From: a virus
Strand: one strand, 5' to 3'
DNA length: 46,133 bases
IMG/VR virus record: IMGVR_UViG_3300035661_000105
Coordinates: 1-46,133 of that record
A program made the translations under genes and the position numbers. This document shows, in pieces, positions 1-6,547 of the stretch. Numbering within the stretch: position 1 is the stretch's first letter; the number at the start of each line of letters is the position of its first letter. The notes under the pieces were generated by a model, which ran no database searches, was not told where the DNA came from, and saw nothing but the letters and a program-made list of their open reading frames with translations.

Positions 1-141
1 ACACTCCGTAGCCCTTGCCCGTCTGTGTAGCCCCCGTCTGCTTTAGTCCGGGACGCTTGTACAACTGGTACTCGCCTTCCTTCTCCCCCTTCTCAACATA
101 CCCGTTGAGGAGCTTCGCATCCTTGCCCGTCGTGCCATCAC
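1..141. repeat. Terminal direct repeat (contig overlap), left copy
   Basis: Bases 1-141 repeat at 45993-46133 in the same orientation with a single difference (C at 127, T at 46119). The repeat lies inside a coding sequence and the reading frame continues perfectly across the join, so it is most simply the overlap left by assembling a circular or circularly permuted genome, not a functional end. A true short terminal repeat of the virion DNA is less likely because it would cut through a tail gene. Confidence 0.9.
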
Positions 142-205
142 GATTGGCAGGTTGCAGAACCAGGGGCAACCTAGGAGGCTGCTGGACCGTCTGCGCCTGT
201 GGCAT
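1..205 (-). CDS. P22 gp10-like packaged-DNA stabilisation/tail protein, N-terminal part (continues at 46133)
   Basis: The first 68 or so codons of a 522-residue protein whose remainder lies at 44629-46133. The ATG at 205-203 overlaps the TAA of the upstream gp4-like gene (TAATG), which fixes the start. It begins MPQAQTVQQPPRLPL and runs through the contig edge in an open frame; joining base 1 to base 45993 gives the intact gene. The family forms the neck plug that closes the portal after packaging in P22-like phages. The copies on the two contig ends differ by one base that changes Gly27 to Ser. Confidence 0.85.
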   Translation of the reverse strand, partial: MPQAQTVQQPPRLPLVLQPANRDGTTGKDAKLLNGYVEKGEKEGEYQLYKRPGLKQTGATQTGKGYGV

Positions 206-915
206 TATCGAAACGCTCCTTGTACACCCGTCCGTGCGTCGGGGGTGAACAGAACACTAGCATCCTCCACGTCCCAAGACTCCAACGCATCACGATACCC
301 CATCGCCCGCTGCTGGCAACGGTCCATGATCGCCTGGGGTTGCCCCGTGCAAATCTCGTCGGCGACTCCCCAGCGAAGTGCAATTCGCCACTCAGGCGGA
401 AAGTCCAGGGTCTCCGTCACGTTGATGAAGCCGGTGACGCGCCTACGAATCTGCAAGTGAGCAACCCCCGTCGCGGCCACTGCATCCGGCACAAGCCAGA
501 AGCTGACCTTCAATTGAGTCGCTTGCTTGTCAACGAAGTACTGATTGATCTGACCCGTCTGAGTAACTTGACTCAACCTGTTATGGTCGCTCCAGCTCAG
601 CGGACTCAGCGGACGCCTGACGCCATTCGCGTCCGTATAGAATGCGTCGATCACTTGCAAAGGAGCGCTCATCACCACCCCCGCAGCAGGACCGAAAGTA
701 TAATCCGCAACACCCGCTGACAGCGTAACCGGCAAGTCCTGGTTGAGCCAGAGCTTACAACCCTGGGTCTGCCAGAGACTGATAAGGTCCGTCATCTTCC
801 GCATACCGTTTACGATCTGATCGCTGTTAAGGTTTTCACCTGCAGGCAGCAGACCTGCATCACGGTACGCATCAGTGATGATAGAGATTGGCGTATTGTC
901 AGCGGGAGTTGTCAT
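205..915 (-). CDS. P22 gp4-like head completion/tail accessory protein
   Basis: A 236-residue protein starting MTTPADNTPISII. The start is set by the ATGA overlap with the upstream gene; a longer open frame to 1071 lacks any supporting ribosome site. The N-terminal pattern (ITDAYRDAGLLPAGE, then a helix with the WQTQG segment) and the ISLW/LWLNQDLP region match the gp4-like tail accessory factor of short-tailed phages, which sits under the portal and recruits gp10. The family member P22 gp4 also has muramidase activity, which I cannot judge here. The neighbouring gp10-like gene immediately downstream supports the call. Confidence 0.75.
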   Translation of the reverse strand: MTTPADNTPISIITDAYRDAGLLPAGENLNSDQIVNGMRKMTDLISLWQTQGCKLWLNQDLPVTLSAGVADYTFGPAAGVVMSAPLQVIDAFYTDANGVRRPLSPLSWSDHNRLSQVTQTGQINQYFVDKQATQLKVSFWLVPDAVAATGVAHLQIRRRVTGFINVTETLDFPPEWRIALRWGVADEICTGQPQAIMDRCQQRAMGYRDALESWDVEDASVLFTPDARTGVQGAFR

Positions 916-1325
916 TTGTAGATCTTCTTGAAGTCGAGAACACAGTCGAACACGAGAATCCCTGCCCACCCAAACGTGGCAAGTTCTACCGTACCGTTCC
1001 AACCGGCTGCGTTGAGGTCTTGCGGGAACAGTCCGCCAGAGCTGTCCAGGTCCAGTTCGTTCGAGTCGCACACGGCGGCCATGAGCTGGTTAGTCGTAGC
1101 ATGCCAATCGAAGACACAGGCCAGTGGTGAACTGACAGCGTACTGAATGCGTTGGAGGGCAAAGCCCTTCAGCACCCCGTTAGCCATCGGATCGTTGTTC
1201 GTACACTGCGCCAACGTAAGGACGGTCTGTGCGGAGAGGTTGGCGGTGTCCAGCACCCCCGCCACACAGACGCGAACGTTACGAGGGCCTTCCTCCAGGA
1301 TTGTAACCTGTACACGGTTAGCCAT
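912..1325 (-). CDS. Conserved phage structural protein of unknown function
   Basis: A 137-residue protein (MANRVQVTILEEGPRNVRV) preceded by a good AAGGAGA site 6-7 bases before the ATG. It sits between the capsid-region beta-helix protein and the gp4-like gene, with its stop overlapping the next start (ATGA). It is predicted to be mostly beta-strand with a hydrophobic, tryptophan-containing C-terminal half (GWNGTVELATFGWAGILVFD). Position suggests a head decoration or head-to-tail component. I do not recognise a named family. Confidence 0.7.
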   Translation of the reverse strand: MANRVQVTILEEGPRNVRVCVAGVLDTANLSAQTVLTLAQCTNNDPMANGVLKGFALQRIQYAVSSPLACVFDWHATTNQLMAAVCDSNELDLDSSGGLFPQDLNAAGWNGTVELATFGWAGILVFDCVLDFKKIYK

Positions 1326-1336
1326 CGTAGTTCTCC

Positions 1337-2530
1337 TTAAGCGTCAGCTGCGGGAAGGACAACTCCCGAAGACTTGTCAGCTGTACGTGCGTGCCAGTTC
1401 TGGCCGAAGCGCAGACCGGTGCCGGCGGTGACCTGCAAGGAGTTGAGGTACGTCGTGTTGGCAAGGCAGAAGTCATAGTTGCCGTTGATGAAGCCCGTGC
1501 AAGCCGTGCCACTGCCCGTGATCAAGTAACCAGTCGCCGTTGCTGCTGCGTTCACCAGAACGAAGATGTTGCGAAGGAGAAGGAAGTTGGTCAGGTTGAA
1601 GGTGGCAAGGACGATCACGGCGCCTGTGTTCGTGGTGACGGCGGCGTAGTAGTTGTCTGTGATCTTCACCCGGTCAGCTGCAGCACCGATGCTCAACAGG
1701 TTGGCAGCACCTGCCGCAGTCAGCGACGAGATCGTATTGTTCGTAATCTGCAGACCATCACACGCGTTAGCCAGGGCGCCGGTAGTGAACAGCGTCAGGA
1801 AGTTCAGCACCGCACTTGTATCCGCGATATCACAGTTGTCCAGCGCAAAGTTTTTCTGCGTAGTAGTGATGGTCGTGGAAGCGGCCGTATAAGCCTGACT
1901 CAGTTGATACGTACCCACGCCGCCGGCGGTACCAGTCAACTGGGCTGTGATGTACACGTTAGCCGGAGTGTTCGTACCGTTAATCAGGTTGCCGACGAAC
2001 AGAGTGCCCGTGGTCGCTGCGGTAATCGTCAGCACCCCGTTATCAACCTTGCCTGTCATGCTGGCATGAGTCAGGTTAAACAGTTTGGTGATGTTGGCGA
2101 AGTTGGCAGTGAAGCGGCAGTTCTGGATCGAGAGGTTGTCGCCGGAGACGTTGATGACTGCAGTGGCTGCCGTGTCCAGAATGAACTGAGGGCGCAGGTT
2201 ACCAGAACCCAGGCCGATGATCGCAACACCGGAGACCGCAAGGTTCAACGCCGTGGCCGTGCTGATACGCTCGATGTGGCCAGCACCTACCATCACGATA
2301 TCGCCGTTGCCGGGCTTGCACTGAGCGACCGCACCTTGCAAGGTAGCGAACGGGGCCAGGTATGAACCCCGGTTGGAGTCACTACCAGCCTTGGTGTAGG
2401 CATTGATGGTGGTACTGTTGTTAACCCAGAACACGTTGCCGGGTTGAGTCTGGACAAGGGGCATACCGCGTACGGTCAGGCCGCTAGTGAAGCCCTGTGG
2501 GAAGTTTGTTATCATTCCGCCGATTGGCAT
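1337..2530 (-). CDS. Right-handed beta-helix-like virion protein
   Basis: A 397-residue protein with a canonical GGAGA ribosome site before MPIGGMITNFPQG. The middle carries repeated short beta-strand segments with the N-x-I-x-N-C/N pattern typical of pectate-lyase-type beta-helices (GDNLSIQNCRF, CDGLQITNNTIS, ADRVKITDNYY). An early motif reading GSYLAPFATLQGAVAQC resembles the lead-in of phage head fibre and decoration proteins. Its place just downstream of the major capsid gene favours a head fibre or capsid decoration role over a receptor-binding tailspike. No catalytic motif is evident. Confidence 0.65.
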   Translation of the reverse strand: MPIGGMITNFPQGFTSGLTVRGMPLVQTQPGNVFWVNNSTTINAYTKAGSDSNRGSYLAPFATLQGAVAQCKPGNGDIVMVGAGHIERISTATALNLAVSGVAIIGLGSGNLRPQFILDTAATAVINVSGDNLSIQNCRFTANFANITKLFNLTHASMTGKVDNGVLTITAATTGTLFVGNLINGTNTPANVYITAQLTGTAGGVGTYQLSQAYTAASTTITTTQKNFALDNCDIADTSAVLNFLTLFTTGALANACDGLQITNNTISSLTAAGAANLLSIGAAADRVKITDNYYAAVTTNTGAVIVLATFNLTNFLLLRNIFVLVNAAATATGYLITGSGTACTGFINGNYDFCLANTTYLNSLQVTAGTGLRFGQNWHARTADKSSGVVLPAADA

Positions 2531-2655
2531 TTGAATCTCCTTTGCGTGAGGGCCATGCCCCCAGGGGTCTGCCGGGGTACGCCGGCACGCTGCTGCTTAC
2601 TCGGACTGCTCATTGATGCGCACGGGGATTATTGGAACATAACGCCCGTGCTAAA

Positions 2656-3072
2656 TTATAACTTCAATAACTCTTCCAGTAAAGAGTCTGCAACAAAAGC
2701 GTTAACCTTAGGTGCGGGTCTGTTTAAATACTCTACAGCCTTGCTTAACAATTCTATAGAATCCTTAAAATGGCCTAAGCCTACATTACAAGCTGAACAC
2801 AGTAAACCTCTAACAACTCCAGTTGCATGTGAATGATCTACAGCTAACTTTTTATCAGTAGGCGTTTCATTACAGATAGCACAACGCCCGTCCTGCTGTT
2901 TCAATAACTCTTGATACTGCTCGTAAGCAATTCCATAGTCCCGCTTTAAAGTATAACCCTTAAAACGTTCTGCGTTAGCTTTTCGGCTTACGCGTTGACG
3001 CTCGGGAGAGTGGCTTAAACAATAGCCATCTTCCCGAGCCGGTCTGCCGCAGCTATTAGCTTTACAGACCAT
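2656..3072 (-). CDS. Recombination endonuclease VII-type HNH nuclease (free-standing homing-like)
   Basis: A 138-residue protein with an N-terminal zinc finger (C3, C8, C18, H21) and an Endo VII core: CAIC, then the catalytic LAVDHSHATGVVRG segment, then CSACNVGLG. The paired CxxC sites bind structural zinc and DH-H supplies the metal-finger catalytic residues. The gene begins six bases after the stop of the major capsid gene, lacks a good ribosome site, and is visibly richer in A+T than the genes on either side, with codons such as TTA and ATA. That combination is typical of a recently acquired homing endonuclease. It could instead act in resolving replication intermediates. Confidence 0.85.
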   Translation of the reverse strand: MVCKANSCGRPAREDGYCLSHSPERQRVSRKANAERFKGYTLKRDYGIAYEQYQELLKQQDGRCAICNETPTDKKLAVDHSHATGVVRGLLCSACNVGLGHFKDSIELLSKAVEYLNRPAPKVNAFVADSLLEELLKL

Positions 3073-3078
3073 TATGCG

Positions 3079-3999
3079 TCACGGCCCGTTGGAGCCAAAA
3101 ATACCGCGAGGATCGGTACAGCCAACGGAAAAGCGCATGTATGAAGCCGCTTTAGCATTTTTTGTATCGAAGTCATTGTCCTGCGAGAACGACGGCTCTT
3201 CGCGCCAGAACATGGTCATGCCTTCCGGAGCGTTGGTACGAACGAACCACGGGTGAGCAGCTGTGAAGTAATGATTCAGCTTGATGCCCTTCGGGAATGC
3301 GTTCGTGGCCTTCAACACGTTGATGTTGTTATTACCAGAGTCAGCTTGCAACACCGACTGCAGAACACGGTTCGCGTTAAACCACTCGTTGCGGGAGATA
3401 TGCAGCGACTCGGGCATGATGTTGATCAGCAGGCCCGAGTCGTTCTGCGCGCCCATGATCTGGACGCTGATATCTTCCAAGGAAGCTTCGCAGAGGTCAG
3501 CCGCCGGCGAGAGTGCGTTGGAGAAGTTACCACCAGTCGCGTTCACGTGGGCCGTGGAGCAAAGTGCTGCGCCGTCACCCGTGGTGAAGTAGGTCGTGGA
3601 GAAGGCGTTGTTGTAGAGGAACGCTGCTACGTTCTCCACCGTCTGACTCATCGAGAAGGCATTGGCTGCCGCGCGACGAGTCGCCACTTCCTTGTACTGA
3701 TTGTCCTGCAGCTCTTCGTACGTCACGATGTAGCCGAGAGCGTAGGCGATGTGCTGGTAGGTGGTAATAGCGCCCTGGACTTCACCGTCATAGGTGATAC
3801 CCTGGCCCTGCGGCTTGATTGGCGCGAGGCCAAAGGGGGAGATCTGAACACCCTGCTCATAAGCACGGTCGGACGACTGGACGTTGTAAAGGTCCGTGTA
3901 TTCCTTTTCGTGCTCGTCGTAGATCTGACCCCACGTGGTGAACACGCCTGGCCAGAGAAGCTTCGGGTGACTGCCTGTATTGATAACGCCTGTAGGCAT
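3079..3999 (-). CDS. Major capsid protein (HK97 fold, Mu gpT-like)
   Basis: A 306-residue protein starting MPTGVINTGSHPKLLWPG with an AGGAGAC site upstream. The gene order portal, scaffold, decoration protein, then this gene, is that of capsid operons. Features seen in HK97-fold capsid subunits include the early WGQIYDEHEKEY helix and a long central helix-rich stretch. The ending reads SYMRFSVGCTDPRGIFGS, like Mu-type major head proteins. No protease gene is present, consistent with a scaffold removed intact or degraded by another activity. The fold assignment is inferred from motif memory and context. Confidence 0.8.
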   Translation of the reverse strand: MPTGVINTGSHPKLLWPGVFTTWGQIYDEHEKEYTDLYNVQSSDRAYEQGVQISPFGLAPIKPQGQGITYDGEVQGAITTYQHIAYALGYIVTYEELQDNQYKEVATRRAAANAFSMSQTVENVAAFLYNNAFSTTYFTTGDGAALCSTAHVNATGGNFSNALSPAADLCEASLEDISVQIMGAQNDSGLLINIMPESLHISRNEWFNANRVLQSVLQADSGNNNINVLKATNAFPKGIKLNHYFTAAHPWFVRTNAPEGMTMFWREEPSFSQDNDFDTKNAKAASYMRFSVGCTDPRGIFGSNGP

Positions 4000-4011
4000 T
4001 GTAGTCTCCTG

Positions 4012-4617
4012 TTAGACGCCAGCGGCGCCAGTGCCAGAGCCAAGCTCATGGACGTTAAACTTCACGAGGTGCTTCGCGTACGGACCGAAGCCGTTACCGA
4101 ACTTCTGAGTCAGGCCCATGAGGCGCAGCTGCAGGGTTGCGGTGGTGGCAGGGGTCGCGCCGCTTGCAGAGCGGAGTTGCCAGCCGGACATGTACGTACC
4201 GGCAGCTGCAGAGACTGGCACAGTATTCATGCCGATATCAGCAGCAGCGAGTTGGGTGCCGTTCGACTCTTCTTGGATTTCAAAGAGCACGTTAGGATCA
4301 TCCACTACCATAGCGTACCAGACGTTCGGGTCGGACGCGGGACGCTTGGTGGTATCGAGGTTGGAGTAGTTGGCCATCACGCCAATGCTGCGACCAAGGC
4401 CTACGATGACACCACGCACTGCACCCGTTGCTGCTGCGAGTGCAATGCCTTGGATACCGTTGGCGTCAGCCATACCCGAGCTGATAACGGGGTCGCCAAT
4501 GGCGAGTTCCGTACCGTAGCCGGCGGCGATGGAGTAAAGTCTTGCTTGGCCGTTCCAGGCTGCCCCGTTCAGATATTGAACAGGAGAGTAACCGGACGGA
4601 CGGTTTGCGTTTGGCAT
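4012..4617 (-). CDS. Head decoration/structural protein
   Basis: A 201-residue protein starting MPNANRPSGYSPVQYLNG, with GGAGG nine or so bases upstream of the ATG. It is alanine- and glycine-rich and beta-strand-rich, and contains the FEIQEESNGTQLAAADIGMN segment that recurs in podovirus head proteins encoded next to the major capsid gene. Position directly upstream of the capsid gene in the same operon supports a capsid-stabilising decoration or head protein. The specific role is inferred. Confidence 0.65.
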   Translation of the reverse strand: MPNANRPSGYSPVQYLNGAAWNGQARLYSIAAGYGTELAIGDPVISSGMADANGIQGIALAAATGAVRGVIVGLGRSIGVMANYSNLDTTKRPASDPNVWYAMVVDDPNVLFEIQEESNGTQLAAADIGMNTVPVSAAAGTYMSGWQLRSASGATPATTATLQLRLMGLTQKFGNGFGPYAKHLVKFNVHELGSGTGAAGV

Positions 4618-4632
4618 ATAAGCCTCCGTGCG

Positions 4633-5157
4633 TTAGCGCGACTTGCGCTTGGGTGTAAAGATGTCTGGAAGTTTGGTACGGTCCTTATCCACGTAGCGGT
4701 GTCTTACATCAGTGCCTTTTTCCTGCTCGGCTCCTATGCTACCACCACGGAGAGCTTCCGCAACCTTATCATTCCGCTGTTCATTTGCTTGCTGATCTTC
4801 CTCGTACCACTCCTGTTTGATTTTCATCAGTATCAGACGGGAGGGCTGGTTATCAAGGCCCACCGCATCGCCGGATATAACACTCACTCTCGAACCCATA
4901 TCAGTATTACCGGAGGCGGCTGAGTCGCCGCCCAGACCGACCGAATTGATCCGCACTTCTCTTTCGTCCACAAACTCGTACCCACCGTCCACAGCACGCT
5001 GGATGCGGGCCGGCGTATTCAGGAACCAATGAAGATGGTAACCTTCTATTTCAGGACACTCCAGCTTCTGCACCGGAGTACTCATCGGGATACGCTTGCG
5101 TTCTGCGTTACCCTTGCCGCGACCTGCGAGGTCTTTCAGTTCAGTTGCCATCATCAT
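4633..5157 (-). CDS. Conserved capsid-operon protein, function unknown
   Basis: A 174-residue protein. Three consecutive ATG codons (5157, 5154, 5151) follow the scaffold gene; the first overlaps the scaffold stop as ATGA and is taken as the start. It holds a segment with GYHLHWFLNTPARIQRAVDG, which reads like a globular strand-helix unit, and a basic tail (TPKRKSR). The gene lies between scaffold and decoration protein, so a morphogenesis role is likely. I cannot assign a named family. Confidence 0.7.
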   Translation of the reverse strand: MMMATELKDLAGRGKGNAERKRIPMSTPVQKLECPEIEGYHLHWFLNTPARIQRAVDGGYEFVDEREVRINSVGLGGDSAASGNTDMGSRVSVISGDAVGLDNQPSRLILMKIKQEWYEEDQQANEQRNDKVAEALRGGSIGAEQEKGTDVRHRYVDKDRTKLPDIFTPKRKSR

Positions 5158-5996
5158 TCTCCGAAATAGATCTGTGCGTAGCGCGCACGCCAAGCATCTT
5201 GTGTCTCGTACTTCTTGCCTTTGCCTACGAACTTCTTCGCGTCAGCATCACATGCGTCCTTGGCCTCCTTCGGCAGGGAGGCGAAGCCTTTACCTGAGGC
5301 GCGGGACTGGCGAGTGTCCGTCGAACCACTGCGAGCGCCTTCAACCTTGGAGGCGGGCTCAAGCTGGTCGATGCCAAGTTCCTTCTTCATCTCCGCGCCA
5401 ACGAGCTCGAAGAAGGCGCGACCAACTGCGGTCTCTCCTTTGTCGCGAAGGTCCTGCGCGATGCCAAGGGCGAGCGCGGTCTTGCGGCGATCTGAACCGT
5501 ACCAAGGATTCTCCGCTTGCCACTCCTTCAACTCTGGTGCGACCACGAAGGGTGCAGGAGCTTGCGGGGCCGGCTTCGGAGCAGGCTTGGCCTCTTCCTT
5601 ATTCAGCTTGGTGAGTTGATCCGTCAGCTCGGCAACGCCAAGATGGTCCCCGTTCTCGGACGCCTGGGCCAGCTGCAACTTCAACTGCATGCGAGCTTCT
5701 TCTGCGGCCCTCACTACGGCGACGGAGTGGACTTCCTTCAGAGACTCAATCGCCTCTTGCGCGGCCAACAGTGCCGCCGTTTGTTCTTGCGCCTGCCGCG
5801 CCAGTGTGTCGACCTGAGCATGCAGACGCTTGTTCTGTTCCTTCACGATCGGCAGGATCGTCTCGCCGCGTTCAATGTACTGATCCGCGTCGACGAAACG
5901 CTCGGGCTCACCCTTGTAGCGCGACGGAGGAATCCAGCCCATCTTCTCTGCCTGTGCTTGCGCCTCTGGCGTGGCGGCTGATTCGATGTCAGACAT
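5154..5996 (-). CDS. Capsid scaffolding protein
   Basis: A 280-residue, highly charged protein starting MSDIESAATPEAQAQAEK; the start overlaps the end of the GroES-like gene by eight bases. The N-terminal GWIPPSRYKGEPERFVDA segment is a hallmark of podovirus scaffolds. Residues about 50-125 are predicted coiled coil rich in Ala, Gln and Glu, followed by a proline/alanine linker (KPAPKPAPQAPAP). A basic helical C-terminus ends in RARYAQIYFGE; such ends dock on the capsid shell. Position between portal and capsid genes agrees. Confidence 0.8.
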   Translation of the reverse strand: MSDIESAATPEAQAQAEKMGWIPPSRYKGEPERFVDADQYIERGETILPIVKEQNKRLHAQVDTLARQAQEQTAALLAAQEAIESLKEVHSVAVVRAAEEARMQLKLQLAQASENGDHLGVAELTDQLTKLNKEEAKPAPKPAPQAPAPFVVAPELKEWQAENPWYGSDRRKTALALGIAQDLRDKGETAVGRAFFELVGAEMKKELGIDQLEPASKVEGARSGSTDTRQSRASGKGFASLPKEAKDACDADAKKFVGKGKKYETQDAWRARYAQIYFGE

Positions 5997-6315
5997 GCTC
6001 AGGCTCCTCGTGCGTGATGGCACAGAAGATGTCGCGGTCATTCACCAGGCGATACATCTTACCGTCCGCAGGCCCCTTGGCAAGGAAGCCAGCAAACTTC
6101 GTCACGAGGACGCGCTCACCGACTTGTGCGCGGGGCTGCGGTTCATCGTGCCAGGCCGACGGACCAATGGCAACTACACGAGCACGATTCTCCACCATCG
6201 ACTGACGCCCCTGGACCGAGTCCGGTAGCATAATCGTAGCGTGTTTGCGTTCCGGGTCATAGCCCTCAATCAATACTGCAACGCCGCGAGGGGCAAGTCC
6301 ACTAAGGTTTTCCAT
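5989..6315 (-). CDS. GroES-like co-chaperonin
   Basis: A 108-residue protein with the Cpn10 pattern. An N-terminal PRGVAVLIEGYDPER strand is followed by a central RARVVAIGPSAW strand, the GERVLVTKFAG segment and a terminal YRLVNDRDIFCAI, corresponding to the GroES beta-barrel ending in the DILA-type region. GroES caps GroEL during folding; phage T4 gp31 replaces it for capsid folding. Encoded between portal and scaffold, it is well placed to help fold the capsid protein. The mobile loop that contacts GroEL would lie around residues 28-40, where QGRQSMVENR is not the canonical IVL sequence, so partner choice is uncertain. Confidence 0.75.
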   Translation of the reverse strand: MENLSGLAPRGVAVLIEGYDPERKHATIMLPDSVQGRQSMVENRARVVAIGPSAWHDEPQPRAQVGERVLVTKFAGFLAKGPADGKMYRLVNDRDIFCAITHEEPEHV

Positions 6316-6547
6316 TTTCTAACTCCGTTGAATAGTCCTCGTAGGTGAAATCGGTTACGTAAGCGTAACCCTTACACGTGCCCAAGTTGCCTACGTTCAC
6401 CAGGGCCGTGGTATCGAGTGAGTAGTCCGTGAACGAACCGCCCTCCCAGGATCGACGAAGCTCATCCCGCTTCGACTCGAGGATCTTCATCAGCTCCTGA
6501 GTCATCGGATGGTGCTTCCAATCTTTGAAATCCTCTTCAGTCAACAT
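6302..6547 (-). CDS. Small conserved phage protein
   Basis: An 81-residue acidic protein (MLTEEDFKDWKHHPMTQELMKIL) overlapping the portal gene by 11 bases and the GroES-like gene by 14. The N-terminal half is helical with a heptad-like KILESKRDELRRSW stretch. It resembles small proteins often found after podovirus portal genes whose role is unknown. The tight overlaps mean it is translated as part of the packaging/capsid operon. Confidence 0.65.
   Translation of the reverse strand: MLTEEDFKDWKHHPMTQELMKILESKRDELRRSWEGGSFTDYSLDTTALVNVGNLGTCKGYAYVTDFTYEDYSTELENGKP

Noticed and set aside
205-1071. Longer form of the gp4-like gene starting at 1071
   Set aside because: The extra 52 residues are Arg-rich shadow sequence over the upstream gene; the ATG at 915 has the operon's ATGA junction.
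3253-4923. A 556-codon open frame on the plus strand opposite the capsid and decoration genes
   Set aside because: It is antisense to securely identified structural genes, has no ribosome site, a Cys/Val/Arg/His-rich composition typical of a shadow frame, and no recognisable motif.
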